A stretch of DNA of 64,000 bases from Pontiellaceae bacterium B12219 (GCA_029432795.1 JARNMJ010000011.1:1-64000), one strand, 5' to 3'. Counted from the first letter of the stretch, positions 7,570 through 17,073 are shown. Notes: a model not told the origin generated them from the sequence alone. Translations and numbers: made by a program.

Positions 7570-9540
7570 TCAGCGGGCGGGGCGGGAGATCCCCAGTTTT
7601 TTCATGCGGGCATGGAGCGTGGTGGGCAGAAGCCCGAGGATTTCGGCTGCCCCCTTTTTGCCGCTAATGCGCCAGCCGGTGCTCTCCAGAATGGTGAGAA
7701 TATGCGCGCGCTCAACCTCCTCCAACGAGGAAGGAAGAGAAGTGTTCATCGGCACCTGCGCCGACAGGTTCACTTTCAAAGCACGCCCCTCACTGATAAT
7801 CATGGCCCGCTCAATCGTGTTGCGAAGTTCCCGAATATTTCCCGGCCAGGAATATTGCTTTAATCGCTCCATGGTCGACTTGGAAACCTGATCCACCGCC
7901 CTGCCCATTTTTTCATTCAGCTCTTCCACAGCCTTCCAAACCAGTAATGGAATATCGTCTTTACGTTCCCGCAATGCCGGAACTTCAATGGGAAAAATAT
8001 TCAACCGGTGGAATAAATCCTCCCGAAACTCACCCGCTCGCACCATGGCTGCCAAATCGCGATTCGTTGCCGCAACAATTCGAACATCCACCGAAAGTGT
8101 TTTGTGCGACCCCAACCGTTCAAACTGCCCATCCTGCAGGACGCGCAGCAACTTTGACTGAAGGTCGAGTGGAAGTTCCCCGATTTCATCGAGAAAAATG
8201 GTGGAATGATGCGCCACCTCAAACCGCCCGCTCTGACGCGTCATGGCACCGGTGTAGGCCCCTTTTTCGCGACCGAACAATTCCCCTTCAATCAGGGCAG
8301 CCGGCAACGCCGCGCAATTGACCTTGATCATGGTTTTCGATTTTCGCGGACTCATACTGTGAATCGCCTGCGCCAGCAATTCCTTACCGGTGCCGGTTTC
8401 CCCGGTAATCAATACAGACGAATCGGTCGGGGCCACCTGTTGGGCCTGCGCAATCATTTCAAGCACCGGTTTGCTTTCCCCCACAATCGCATCCTGGCCG
8501 TCATTGCGCCCCAGCTGCTCGCGCAAATAGGTATTTTCCTTTTCAAGCTGATCACGCAGCTGGCCGACTTCCTGGAGTGCCCGTGTCAGACGCTCTTCAT
8601 TCAGTCTCTGTTCGGTCACATCCACCGTCACACCCATCAATGCGTCGGCCTTCTGATGGTCCTCGCATTGCACCCGACCCCGGGCTGCCATCCAGCGCAG
8701 TTGCCCGTTCAGATCAATGCGGTACTCGACCAGACCCTCGTTTCTTTCCTGGATTACCGCGTCCAATATCTGTTGCACGTTCTCCCGGTCTTCCGGATAG
8801 ACCAATCCGAGAAACCGCTTAACATCGACCACCTCATCCGGTGTATAGCCATGCATCGCGCGAACAGCCGGAGTCATCCAGAAACAGCCGCTCGCCACAT
8901 CGAGACTCCACCAGCCCGCGCCGGCCGACTCAGTCGCCAAATTCAAACGCTGCTCACTCAGCCGCAGTTCCTCTTCACTCTTCTTTCTGGCCAGCGCATT
9001 GGCAAAGATCTGGGCCACCAGCTCCAGCCGATGGATTAATTTTCCCGACCAGACGCGTTCCGCCTCCATATCGCAGAATCCCAGCACACCAAAAACCGGG
9101 CCCTCCCCGACAACCAACGGAATATCCAGCGAGGCCTTAACCCCGAAATACAACATGTTCTCCTGATCAATCGCGGCCTCGGGGGGCATAGAATGTGCGG
9201 AAGAAACCGCGAGCGGTTTTTTAGCCAAGATCTGTTTCTGGCCCCACGGAAAATGTTCAGAACCCGACATGCTTCCGGGCACCTCCGGACCGCCTTCCTC
9301 CCGGTAGAGATGCGTCAGAAGAAAAAGGTCAGGGTTCCCGGCATCCCACTGCCAAAGCGAAGAAAGATGCAGTCCCAAACATTCGCAGACCCGCCGCTGC
9401 GCGTCCTCGATTTCCGTATCAACCTGATGAGCCGGCAGATTGATAAACCGGGCAGAAAGCTCGATCAGCAACGATTCGAATTGAAGCGCATCTTCTAAAG
9501 AATAGAGTGTCTGAGGCATTGCGGCATTATATGGCAACAC
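7570..9540 (-). CDS. Sigma54-dependent activator, GAF-PAS-AAA+-Fis
   Basis: Enhancer-binding regulator of up to 656 residues. The N-terminal GAF-like domain (about 25-190) is followed by a PAS/PAC domain (about 195-310; AVRAMHGYTPDEV, YRIDLNGQLRWMAARGRV), a coiled coil, and the AAA+ core with Walker A GETGTGKELLAQ and the sigma54-contact loop GAYTGA (Tyr in place of the common Phe). The C-terminal Fis-type helix-turn-helix contains GAAEILGLLPTTLHARMKKL. The domain order is like FhlA. GAF and PAS suggest sensing of a small ligand or redox state. The likely target is the adjacent operon read from 7319-7334. Starts at 9540 and 9519 are both possible and neither has a clear ribosome site. Confidence 0.9.
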   Translation of the reverse strand: MLPYNAAMPQTLYSLEDALQFESLLIELSARFINLPAHQVDTEIEDAQRRVCECLGLHLSSLWQWDAGNPDLFLLTHLYREEGGPEVPGSMSGSEHFPWGQKQILAKKPLAVSSAHSMPPEAAIDQENMLYFGVKASLDIPLVVGEGPVFGVLGFCDMEAERVWSGKLIHRLELVAQIFANALARKKSEEELRLSEQRLNLATESAGAGWWSLDVASGCFWMTPAVRAMHGYTPDEVVDVKRFLGLVYPEDRENVQQILDAVIQERNEGLVEYRIDLNGQLRWMAARGRVQCEDHQKADALMGVTVDVTEQRLNEERLTRALQEVGQLRDQLEKENTYLREQLGRNDGQDAIVGESKPVLEMIAQAQQVAPTDSSVLITGETGTGKELLAQAIHSMSPRKSKTMIKVNCAALPAALIEGELFGREKGAYTGAMTRQSGRFEVAHHSTIFLDEIGELPLDLQSKLLRVLQDGQFERLGSHKTLSVDVRIVAATNRDLAAMVRAGEFREDLFHRLNIFPIEVPALRERKDDIPLLVWKAVEELNEKMGRAVDQVSKSTMERLKQYSWPGNIRELRNTIERAMIISEGRALKVNLSAQVPMNTSLPSSLEEVERAHILTILESTGWRISGKKGAAEILGLLPTTLHARMKKLGISRPAR

Positions 9541-9565
9541 ATGCCACCGGCTAGATTTAATTTAT

Positions 9566-9928
9566 TTATTTACAAACCCAGCGTTTTGCCGCTTCCAATG
9601 CCTGGAAATCGAAGTGCTTTATTTCCGCCGCAATAAAATGTTTTCCCATGTGCTCGGCCATATTTCCAAGGGCTGAATCGGTGACAAAGGCCACCTTTTT
9701 GATTTCATGCTGATGGTTTTTCACAAATTTTAAATGGGAAACCAAAGCCGCGAATGAATCCCAGCCGGGAAACTTTTCCGTGTAAATAATCAGCCCGTTC
9801 AGTTTACCGGTTGCTTCGACATATGGATCAATCAGACGCGCTGCATTTTCAAAGTCGCTTTGAATCAGTGCACCATGGGGTTCCAGCAGAGCAATACCCG
9901 TTTCTTTATCCAGCGTTACATTCAGCAT
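9566..9928 (-). CDS. SpoIIAA-like (STAS/SEC14-type) protein
   Basis: Protein of 120 residues. The pattern GIALLEPHGALIQSDFENAA, then LNGLIIYTEKFPGWDSFAAL and KKVAFVTDSALGNMAE, matches the SpoIIAA-like/STAS family of small soluble cytoplasmic proteins that may bind lipids or act in stress signalling. The start at 9928 has AAGGAG 7 nt upstream and replaces a longer frame opening at 9955. The C-terminal DFQALEAAKRW is encoded by a variant of the iterated palindrome (9593-9607). The 316 bp to cbpA hold only one short candidate ORF, at 10124-10255. Confidence 0.75.
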   Translation of the reverse strand: MLNVTLDKETGIALLEPHGALIQSDFENAARLIDPYVEATGKLNGLIIYTEKFPGWDSFAALVSHLKFVKNHQHEIKKVAFVTDSALGNMAEHMGKHFIAAEIKHFDFQALEAAKRWVCK

Positions 9929-10123
9929 AGCGTTCTCCTTTATGTTTGAGTTCAATCCCTTAAAGGACCCTTCGTCTTACGCCGCACTGGAAAGGTTTAT
10001 GTTTTTTGAAGCTAATAGCAAGACAGACCCTTCGCCACTGTATTGCCCGGCATTTTAATTCCTTCCAAAAATTAATATCCGATTTTTAACGCATCTTCAC
10101 GCAGAAATAAGGAGAGTAGCGCA

Positions 10124-10255
10124 ATGCGCTCATCCCATGAAAATGAACAGGAAAAGATGCCGAACCGGGAAGCGGCTTATGCGCACGGCCACAGCGGAGA
10201 TCGCGACGGATTCTTTTTGCAGTGCAGGATAGGCGGGAGCAGTTATGGAATATAA
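10124..10255 (+). CDS. Doubtful 43-residue ORF upstream of cbpA
   Basis: A short frame with AAGGAG 9 nt before its ATG encodes [11 protein letters not shown] followed by a polar stretch ending in GGSSYGI. It overlaps the first codons of cbpA in another frame. It could be a leader that couples translation to cbpA. No homology is recognised. The rest of the 9929-10244 gap shows AT-rich DNA and no clear promoter match. Confidence 0.25.
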   Translation: MRSSHENEQEKMPNREAAYAHGHSGDRDGFFLQCRIGGSSYGI

Positions 10256-11204
10256 AGATTACTATAAAATTCTAGGGGTCGAAAAAGGCGTCAGCGCCGA
10301 CGACCTTAAGAAAAAATATCGCAAGCTTGCCCGAAAGTATCACCCGGATGTGAACACAGATCCCGGAGCCGACCATCGGTTTAAGGATATCGGCGAGGCC
10401 TATGAAGTGCTCAAAGATCCCGAAAAGCGTAAAGCCTACGATCAATATGGAGCGGACTGGAAAAACGGACCGCAACAGCAGCGGCATCAGTATCAGCAGC
10501 AATCCCAGGGCGGCGGATTTGACGGAGGGTTCGGGGGCGGATTTGACTTCGGTGGCGGTGGCGGCGACTACAGCGACTTCTTTGAATCCATGTTCGGCGG
10601 CGGGCAGCGCTCGGCCCGGGGAGGACGCAATCCCTTTCAGCAACAGGGCGAAGATGTCGATACCTCCATCTCCATTCCCCTTGAAGACGCCTACACCGGA
10701 ACCTCCCGCACGATCACCTTCCAAACACCGGAAGTCGCACCGAATGGGTCGATTGAATATAAAAAGAAAACGCTCAACGTCAAAATTCCGAAGGGCATTA
10801 AAAAAGGCGGAAAGATTCGCCTCAAAGGTCAGGGCGGTCCCGGTCATAATGGCGGTGCTGCCGGTGATATGTACATTACGATCCAAATTGACCCGCATCC
10901 GCTGTATGAGGTCGATGGAGCGGATGTGTTTATGACCCTCCCGCTTGCGCCCTGGGAAGCGGCACTCGGGGCCAAGGTCAATGTGCCGACCCCCGCCGGT
11001 ACCGTTAAACTAAGCATTCCCAAAGGATCGGTCAGCGGCAAAAAAATGAAACTCAAGGGCAAGGGAATTCCTTCTAAAACCGGCGGAGACTTCTACGTTG
11101 AATTTCAGATTGTGCTGCCGCCGGCTGATGATGAAAAAACGACTAGACTCTACGAACAGATGCAGGAGCTCAACTTCAACCCCAGACCGGCTTTCCGAAA
11201 CTAA
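10245..11204 (+). CDS. cbpA: CbpA-type J-domain co-chaperone
   Basis: Protein of 319 residues. The J domain (about 1-70) has the HPD triad at residues 33-35 ([11 protein letters not shown]). A Gln-rich then Gly/Phe-rich linker ([18 protein letters not shown]) follows, and the C-terminal peptide-binding domains lie at about 140-310 ([38 protein letters not shown]). There is no zinc-finger Cys cluster, which separates CbpA from DnaJ. It should stimulate DnaK and may bind curved DNA, as in E. coli. The next gene, 13 bp on, is its modulator CbpM, the usual operon pair. Confidence 0.93.
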   Translation: MEYKDYYKILGVEKGVSADDLKKKYRKLARKYHPDVNTDPGADHRFKDIGEAYEVLKDPEKRKAYDQYGADWKNGPQQQRHQYQQQSQGGGFDGGFGGGFDFGGGGGDYSDFFESMFGGGQRSARGGRNPFQQQGEDVDTSISIPLEDAYTGTSRTITFQTPEVAPNGSIEYKKKTLNVKIPKGIKKGGKIRLKGQGGPGHNGGAAGDMYITIQIDPHPLYEVDGADVFMTLPLAPWEAALGAKVNVPTPAGTVKLSIPKGSVSGKKMKLKGKGIPSKTGGDFYVEFQIVLPPADDEKTTRLYEQMQELNFNPRPAFRN

Positions 11205-11217
11205 ATGAGGTGCCATT

Positions 11218-11532
11218 ATGTCCGTCAAATACAGCATCGTTAAAATTCATCAGGGACGCCTGGTGGATGAGGAAGAGGAGCTGACCCTGATGCAGTTCAG
11301 CAGGGCGTGCAGCGTGCTTCCTGAATTGATTATTGAAATGGTGAATGAAGGTATTCTGGAACCCAGGGGAGAACATGCCGGCAGTTGGCGGTTCAAACTT
11401 GCAGAGCGGGAGATGGTCCGCACGGTTATGCACCTGCACGACGATCTTCGTGTGAACATTCCGGGCGCGGCCCTGGCGCTCCAGCTATTGGAAAGAATCG
11501 CCCGCCTTGAAGCCGTTCTTGCCCGCCGCTGA
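11218..11532 (+). CDS. cbpM: Chaperone modulator CbpM
   Basis: Protein of 104 residues in the MerR-like modulator family that binds the J domain of CbpA and inhibits it. The pattern LTLMQFSRACSVLPELIIEM, NEGILEPRGE, then WRFKLAEREMVRTVMHLHDD, is characteristic. GAGG precedes the ATG, and the gene sits 13 bp after cbpA, as in enterobacteria. The ending ALQLLERIARLEAVLARR is a short helix. Function follows from family and context. Confidence 0.9.
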   Translation: MSVKYSIVKIHQGRLVDEEEELTLMQFSRACSVLPELIIEMVNEGILEPRGEHAGSWRFKLAEREMVRTVMHLHDDLRVNIPGAALALQLLERIARLEAVLARR

Positions 11533-11620
11533 CAGTGCACGGCGGCAAAACATCACGGTGCCGCAATGCGGAAAAATCTAAACGAAAGTTAAAACACGAC
11601 ACATAACCCAAAGGTTCATC

Positions 11621-12208
11621 ATGCACGATATGATTAAAACGATGGTCACACTGCTGGCCGTCATCAACCCGACCATTTGCGCTGTCATGCTGCTCAGTAT
11701 CGAAAAAGGCCGTGCAAAAAAAGAGCGGCTTCTTGATGCCACAAAGATCTCTCTTTCCGTATTGGCGATTCTACTGCTGTCGGCGCTGGCCGGCCGGTCT
11801 GTTCTGCAGGCGTTCGGCATTTCTGTTGAAGCCTTTCAGATTGTCGGCGGCGTGATTATTTCATCGATCGGGTTTTCCATGTTTTCCCCTAAACCCGAAT
11901 CGACAGACGCCGAGAGCGACTCCGGGGGAAAGATTTCAAGCATCATTATGTTTGCCGCCAGCCCCGGCACCATTGCAACGGTGGTGGCGCTTACCGCGGC
12001 ACACGATGCATCCTGGCCGCCCGTGATCACGCTTGGCGGCGTGCTGCTGGCCGTGCTCCTCACCTGGATCGTTATGCTGATCACCGCGCTGGCTTCTTCG
12101 GGGGGCAGTAAAAAGGGAGTCCAGCAGGTGGTCACGCGTTTTCTCGGGCTTATCCTGATCTCCATGGGACTGCAGTTTGTGCTGACCGGCATCAAACAGT
12201 TTTTCTAA
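11621..12208 (+). CDS. MarC-family integral membrane protein
   Basis: Membrane protein of 195 residues with about six hydrophobic segments, starting MVTLLAVINPTICAVMLLSI. The INP motif near the N-terminus and the repeat-like FAASPGTIATVVALT are typical of the MarC/UPF0056 family, whose transport substrate is unknown. AAAGG lies 6 nt before the ATG. It is the last rightward gene of this block and is followed by a strong hairpin shared with the convergent phosphatase gene. Confidence 0.8.
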   Translation: MHDMIKTMVTLLAVINPTICAVMLLSIEKGRAKKERLLDATKISLSVLAILLLSALAGRSVLQAFGISVEAFQIVGGVIISSIGFSMFSPKPESTDAESDSGGKISSIIMFAASPGTIATVVALTAAHDASWPPVITLGGVLLAVLLTWIVMLITALASSGGSKKGVQQVVTRFLGLILISMGLQFVLTGIKQFF

Positions 12209-12286
12209 ACCGGCCTTTCGAGCAAATCGGCAACGCGGGCCGGGCGGGGCGACGGAGCAAAAGCGGATCGGGATTAAAAAAACAGG

Positions 12287-12316
12287 AAAGCAGGCATGGA
12301 GGCCCATGCCTGCTTT
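12287..12316. terminator. Bidirectional hairpin terminator
   Basis: A perfect 13-bp stem (arms 12287-12299 and 12304-12316; AAAGCAGGCATGG and its complement) with a 4-nt loop lies between the convergent MarC and phosphatase genes. A-rich DNA to the left and TTT at the right arm would allow termination in both directions. Confidence 0.85.
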
Positions 12317-12337
12317 CAGCGGAACTGCAACCCTTGG

Positions 12338-13345
12338 TTATTTTGCCGGATAGATGGCTGCCCAGTCGTCCTTCATGCTGATTACGGTCCAGCCGTTTGT
12401 TCCGGCTTCGTTCATCAGCGAATCTCTGAACGTGCCGATTTTGGAATCCGGCCCGTAAGCCCACTCGCGTTTCGCGTCGTCGTGATGCACCAGAATGCCC
12501 AGCCGTTTTCCTGCTCCGGCAGTGGTGTATTCCAGCATCTGTCGATCGCCGTCGGAGTTGCCGGCGGCAAAGATGGGGCGGCGGCCGATGTGGGAGTTGA
12601 TGCCGAGCGGCTTGCCGGTTTTGTCGTCGATGAAATCGATTTCGGCCAGGCGGAAGATTTCCGGCTTGCCGTTCACGACTTCATATTTGGTTTTGATGCT
12701 GCTGCCGACGACCTGTTCGGGCGGAATGCCGTAGACCCGTTCGGTCCAGGGGCGCATAAACTCAATTCCGCCGCCGGAAACGATGAAGGTTTTAAATCCG
12801 TTGGCCCGCATATACGTCAGCAGTTCGAGCATCGGCTGGAAGACCATTTCGGTATAGAGCATGCCGGTTTTGGGATGTTTCGCGGTGGCCACCCAGTCGG
12901 TCACCAGCGTTTCAAATTCCTCGGTGCTCATGCCGGCATGCGTGGTGGCCACCATTTCCAGCAGCCCCTTCTCACCGGAAGCAGCGACGCCTTTCATATC
13001 ACCCTTAAGGACCGAGGCGAACGGTTCGGTAGTTTTCCATTCGGGATGCTGCGGGGCCATTGCTTTCACACGGTCGAGTGTGAAGAAAAGCTGGAAATAC
13101 ATCGGCTGTTCGCTCCAGAGCGTGCCGTCGTTATCGAAGGTGGCAATCCGTTCTTCCACCGGAACAAACACCGGGGAGCCGGGTGTGGTGACCTGCTCGA
13201 CAAATTCGATGATGGCCGTTTTGGTGGCTCCGTCATTCCAGGAGGGCAAGGGATCGGCCATTGTTTTCGCCCCCGCAAAAACGGTTGCTCCGGCAAACAA
13301 CGCCGTTGCCATGCTGAGATAGAGAACGTTTCGTTTGGTATTCAT
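12338..13345 (-). CDS. Periplasmic HAD-family phosphatase
   Basis: Protein of 335 residues with signal peptide (LSMATALFAGATVFAGA). HAD motifs are visible: motif I IATFDNDGTLW (nucleophile Asp), motif II FIVSGGG, a Lys in the SSIKTKYE region, and motif IV IFAAGNSDGDRQML. This fits a phosphoserine-phosphatase-like hydrolase exported across the inner membrane. The start at 13345 has AAGGA 8 nt away. It is the last gene of an operon with an outer-membrane channel and a sulfatase, so it may act on a phosphorylated compound met alongside a sulfate ester. The substrate is unknown. Confidence 0.85.
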   Translation of the reverse strand: MNTKRNVLYLSMATALFAGATVFAGAKTMADPLPSWNDGATKTAIIEFVEQVTTPGSPVFVPVEERIATFDNDGTLWSEQPMYFQLFFTLDRVKAMAPQHPEWKTTEPFASVLKGDMKGVAASGEKGLLEMVATTHAGMSTEEFETLVTDWVATAKHPKTGMLYTEMVFQPMLELLTYMRANGFKTFIVSGGGIEFMRPWTERVYGIPPEQVVGSSIKTKYEVVNGKPEIFRLAEIDFIDDKTGKPLGINSHIGRRPIFAAGNSDGDRQMLEYTTAGAGKRLGILVHHDDAKREWAYGPDSKIGTFRDSLMNEAGTNGWTVISMKDDWAAIYPAK

Positions 13346-13441
13346 GGTACATCCTTTCTGTTTACACATCGGGTAATGAAATCAAAACGCAGGCTGCCTA
13401 TGCATACAGGCAGCCCGCGTGTTCAGCAATGCATCAGACGA

Positions 13442-15112
13442 TTAGTTGCCTGTAGGCATCGGCAGGTTGAATCCCTGTTTTTTGAGATCATCCCGAATGT
13501 GCTGGAAACGCTCATACTGCTTCAGCGTGATCGGTCCGGTGTAAATTTCACTCTGCATTTTGCGCGGCGGATATTCCACATAAGTATTCATAATCTCCTT
13601 GATGGACTCATTAATCGTTACCAGCGTCCAGGTGCGTTCAGTGAAGTTGTTCATGAACAGGTCGTAGCGTTCCTGCGGATCGGCCCAGAGGTCGAAAACC
13701 TGAGGAACAGCGGCCACATACTTTTCTGCACCCTTCCAGCCGAGATTGGAATCGACGGCCAGGCCGCCGGTGTGTGCACCGTCGTCGCCGCGCAGGTTGA
13801 AAACGGCTTTATAGTTTCCAACACGGGCTGCCCCCGGAGAGAGTTCCACTTCGGTAAAGTAGAACCAGGAATCGCGCGCGCATTTTCCAGTGCCGGTCAG
13901 CAGCGGGGTCATGTCGTAGCTGTCGAAGATGATCGGCTCGCCGGCACGGTCTTTTTTCGGAAGCTCAACACCTGCCACAGAAGCAAAGGTGGCCATAATA
14001 TCGAGACCGCCCACGATGTCGTGGTTGCGCTGGCCCGGTTCAATTTTTCCCGGCCAAACGGCAATGGCAGGCACGCGGTTGCCGCCTTCACGAACGGTGC
14101 CTTTTGTGCCGCGGAACGGCGTGTAGCCGGCATCCGGATAAACATCCTGCCATGCGCCGTTATCGGTGGTGTAGAACACCAGCGTGTTTTTGTCCAGTCC
14201 CAGCTCTTTGAGTTTGGCCAGTACGTTGCCGATGCGGGTGTCGAGCTCGACCACCGAATCCGCATACTTCGATTTGGAGAGCGATTTGTGAATGAACTCC
14301 GGTGCCGGCAGGTTCGGCTGATGCACCTTCATGAAGTTAATGTTGATGAAGAACGGCGTGTCCGGATCCTTGGCAGCGTCTTCAAGAAACTTGATGCCGG
14401 ACGCTTCAACGTATTTATCCATGAACGGAATACCGACCACACCGTCCGGATAGGTTACTCCATCCATGACGACATTTTTCTCGTTCGGCTTGTCAACGTA
14501 CTCGCCGTTGACCTTGAAGTCTTCCACGGCTTTTTCGCCCGCATTACCGGAGAGCGAACCTTTGGTTACCTTGTTGAACATGGCGCGCAGTTTAGGATCC
14601 ATATCCGGGAACCAGGCCGGATCGCCGTAGGTGTAGGCGTTGCAGTGATACAGGAAGCAGTGTTCCATCACATCATATCCCTGCGCATTGGGCAGGGCAT
14701 AGTCGGATTCACCCAGATGCCATTTGCCGGTGAAGTAGGTTTTATAACCGGCTTTTTTCAGCACGGAACCCAGCGTCCACTCCGCTTCCGGCAATCCGCC
14801 GCCCTGACCCTGGAAGGCCACGGTGGTCATCCCGCTGCGGTTGGGAATGCGGCCGGTCTGCATCGCCGCGCGGCCGGGGGTGCAGCTCGGCTGGGCATAA
14901 AACGAAAAGAAGGTCATACCGGAATCAGCCAGCTGATCCAGATTGGGGGTGGGCATGCCGCGGCCATTGCCGCCGCCATAGGCACCGATATCTCCGTAGC
15001 CGGTGTCGTCCGACACGATGAACAGGATGTTCGGCTTGTCCGCAGCCTGCGCAAGGCTGCACAGCGACGCAACAAACGCCCCCGCGATGAATTGTTTTAA
15101 TACAATCTTCAT
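13442..15112 (-). CDS. Secreted arylsulfatase (type I, formylglycine)
   Basis: Enzyme of 556 residues with signal peptide (FIAGAFVASLCSLAQA). Metal site: NILFIVSDDTGYGD. Active site: Cys77 in C-T-P-G-R followed by AAMQTGR, which sulfatase maturase would convert to formylglycine. Other conserved blocks are FTGKWHLGE, PFFININFMKVHQPN and VFYTTDNGAWQDV. It hydrolyses organic sulfate esters in the periplasm. It lies between the channel at 15159-16028 and a HAD phosphatase, 46 bp from the former, so uptake and de-esterification appear linked. No maturase gene is visible in the window. Confidence 0.92.
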   Translation of the reverse strand: MKIVLKQFIAGAFVASLCSLAQAADKPNILFIVSDDTGYGDIGAYGGGNGRGMPTPNLDQLADSGMTFFSFYAQPSCTPGRAAMQTGRIPNRSGMTTVAFQGQGGGLPEAEWTLGSVLKKAGYKTYFTGKWHLGESDYALPNAQGYDVMEHCFLYHCNAYTYGDPAWFPDMDPKLRAMFNKVTKGSLSGNAGEKAVEDFKVNGEYVDKPNEKNVVMDGVTYPDGVVGIPFMDKYVEASGIKFLEDAAKDPDTPFFININFMKVHQPNLPAPEFIHKSLSKSKYADSVVELDTRIGNVLAKLKELGLDKNTLVFYTTDNGAWQDVYPDAGYTPFRGTKGTVREGGNRVPAIAVWPGKIEPGQRNHDIVGGLDIMATFASVAGVELPKKDRAGEPIIFDSYDMTPLLTGTGKCARDSWFYFTEVELSPGAARVGNYKAVFNLRGDDGAHTGGLAVDSNLGWKGAEKYVAAVPQVFDLWADPQERYDLFMNNFTERTWTLVTINESIKEIMNTYVEYPPRKMQSEIYTGPITLKQYERFQHIRDDLKKQGFNLPMPTGN

Positions 15113-15158
15113 GATCTGACTCCTTTTGTTGGTTATTGGTGCTTTTACGCTCCGGGAA

Positions 15159-16028
15159 CTAATTCAGGAACTGTATGTTCAGTCCCATGTAAACCTGCCA
15201 TTCCGGCAGGCCGTTCCCTTCGTCCAGGATCGAGACCTGGGGTTCTACAAAAATATTCAGGACCACTTTGTCCTTCTTGATCACCTGACCGACCCCCACT
15301 CCGATCGGCATGCTGTAGTTATCATTTTCCAGATTATAGCTCCAGATGGGGGCTGCGCGCAGATAGGTTCCGCCGCCGAGCTGGTAAAAAGCAAAGGGCT
15401 GGAAAGCAGCGATATTGACATCCTCCGCACTTCCCTCACCGCCAAAGCTGGCCTGCCAGGTCAGCAGATAACCGTATTGGAACCGGAGCGAGCTGGCATT
15501 GAACAAAACGTTGGCAATCCCGGCCGACCATTTTTCGCTGCCCAGCGCATCTTTGATGGCAGTAGGAACGGTGAGCTGCGGACCGATGCCGAAACTGATG
15601 GCCGGATTGCCCAGGTCAATGAGATAGGCTGCAAAGATGTTGAGGTCGCCGAGTCCAGTTTCATAGCCGCCAGTGGCGGAGGTGGGAAAGTGGTTGATCG
15701 GCAGCGAGGCCCGCATGAGCCAGTCTGTCTTCCCGATCGAAACGGGCTGGGCATATCTCACCCAGAACTGGTCCGCCGACGCATCGGTGCCGGTCACTTC
15801 TCCGATATAATAATTCTGAAAATTGAGGGCCTTCATATTGGCCAACGGATTGTTTGCCTGCGCCGACGCACCGGCATCTCCCTTTGCAACCGTCGCCGCG
15901 CAGAGCGGGAGGATAGCCATAAGCATGCAACGGCTCCGGCAGCGGCCGGAAAAATGCCTTGCAAAGCGGATGAACCGCCGAAGCGGGTTTATGGAAGATG
16001 AAGGCAACATGATGTTTTTACAATGCAA
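15159..16028 (-). CDS. Outer-membrane channel, phenol MetA-like transporter family
   Basis: Protein of up to 289 residues. After an Arg-rich start and signal ([16 protein letters not shown]) come [34 protein letters not shown] and [16 protein letters not shown], which match the MetA-type outer-membrane transporter family. The chain ends [12 protein letters not shown], an outer-membrane terminal strand. Starts at 16028, 16010 and 15926 all precede the signal; none has a strong ribosome site. It is the first gene of the leftward sulfatase/HAD operon and is divergent from a LysR regulator, its likely controller. Confidence 0.75.
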   Translation of the reverse strand: MHCKNIMLPSSSINPLRRFIRFARHFSGRCRSRCMLMAILPLCAATVAKGDAGASAQANNPLANMKALNFQNYYIGEVTGTDASADQFWVRYAQPVSIGKTDWLMRASLPINHFPTSATGGYETGLGDLNIFAAYLIDLGNPAISFGIGPQLTVPTAIKDALGSEKWSAGIANVLFNASSLRFQYGYLLTWQASFGGEGSAEDVNIAAFQPFAFYQLGGGTYLRAAPIWSYNLENDNYSMPIGVGVGQVIKKDKVVLNIFVEPQVSILDEGNGLPEWQVYMGLNIQFLN

Positions 16029-16057
16029 GAATTACTTATTTTTTGTACGCGTTTAAT

Positions 16058-16084
16058 ATTATAAAATAAGGACTGAATTTTGAA
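16058..16084 (-). promoter_or_regulatory. Possible sigma70-type promoter for the sulfatase operon
   Basis: On the minus strand a perfect TATAAT (16058-16063) lies 15 bp after TTCAAA (16079-16084). The spacing is short and the -35 is weak. The position between the divergent LysR and channel genes is appropriate. Confidence 0.3.
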
Positions 16085-16143
16085 GGTAGGAATTAATTTC
16101 TGCGTTGTTATTTCAGGCACGGTCTGTTTCACTTATTCAAACG

Positions 16144-17073
16144 ATGCCTGAGATCCGTCATCTAAAACATTTCATAGCTGTGGCGGAAGCCGGCGGTATT
16201 CGCCAGGCGTCGCGCCATATCCATCTGTCGCCGGCTTCGATTCTGCGCAGTGTCCGTCAGCTGGAAGAGCAATACAGCGTGAAGCTGTTTGAAACTCAGG
16301 GAAAAAAACTCCACCTCACGCTGTCCGGTGAATATCTTCTGAAAGAGGCCCGTACGCTGGTCAAAGGACTCGAAGGACTGGCCCCCCGGCTGGAGCAGCT
16401 GGAAGAGATCGGATCAGGAGCCCTGAAGGTGGGGCTCGCACCGGCCGTCGCGGATCTGCTCATGCCGGCGGTCACAAGCCGGCTCATCAGTGAAAACCCC
16501 TCCATCCGGATTTCAACCACGATCGATACCGCTGCCGTATTGAACACCAAACTGAAAAACCATGAGCTCGACCTGGCCATTGCGCTCGAAAATGTGCTGA
16601 TCGCAAACGACCGGTATTCATTTACCCACATCTATGAAGGAACGCCGATCTGGGTGGTGCGCAAGGGCCACCCGCTGCTGGCAGTGGAGAAGCCGAAAAT
16701 GGAGGAAGTCGGCCGGTACCCGATTGTTGCGCAGCATCTGGAGCAATACTACACTGAGCGCGTGCAGGAAACCCTCCGTACCGCCGGGCTGCTGGGCAGC
16801 CGGATTATGCCGGTTTCCCACTGCAACAATTTCCGGTTGCTGTGTGATATCGTGCAGCAGACCGATGCCATCCTGATGGGCGGGCTGCTGAACTTTAAAA
16901 CCCGGACCTGTTCTCAGGAGATGTGTCGCCTTCATCTGCCGCTGGACCTGCCGCGTGTCCGATTCACCGCCGCCTATCCCAAAATCCCTTCCCCCTCGCC
17001 GCTGGCCAAGCGCTATGTCTCCTACATCACCGAGGAAGTTTCAGCAATCATTGAAAAATACCCCGCAGGTTGA
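16144..17073 (+). CDS. LysR-family transcriptional regulator
   Basis: Regulator of 309 residues. The N-terminal winged helix reads IRHLKHFIAVAEAGGIRQAS, then LSPASILRSVRQLEEQYSVK, as in LysR proteins. The effector domain follows from about residue 90 (GALKVGLAPAVADLLMPAV). The ATG at 16144 starts directly before the conserved helix; a TTG at 16105 opens the longer frame but is unlikely. It is divergent from the channel-sulfatase-HAD operon, the classic arrangement for LysR control of its neighbour. The co-inducer is unknown. Confidence 0.9.
   Translation: MPEIRHLKHFIAVAEAGGIRQASRHIHLSPASILRSVRQLEEQYSVKLFETQGKKLHLTLSGEYLLKEARTLVKGLEGLAPRLEQLEEIGSGALKVGLAPAVADLLMPAVTSRLISENPSIRISTTIDTAAVLNTKLKNHELDLAIALENVLIANDRYSFTHIYEGTPIWVVRKGHPLLAVEKPKMEEVGRYPIVAQHLEQYYTERVQETLRTAGLLGSRIMPVSHCNNFRLLCDIVQQTDAILMGGLLNFKTRTCSQEMCRLHLPLDLPRVRFTAAYPKIPSPSPLAKRYVSYITEEVSAIIEKYPAG

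Noticed and set aside
11479-11493. CTCCAGCTATTGGAA in cbpM as a copy of the iterated palindrome
   Set aside because: Two changes from the arms, and a common coding solution for LQLLE, so it was left out of the count.
12296-15100. A 934-codon rightward open frame opposite the phosphatase and sulfatase genes
   Set aside because: It is the antisense shadow of two well-supported genes and their gap. It has no recognisable domain, and the leftward genes have signal peptides, catalytic motifs and ribosome sites.
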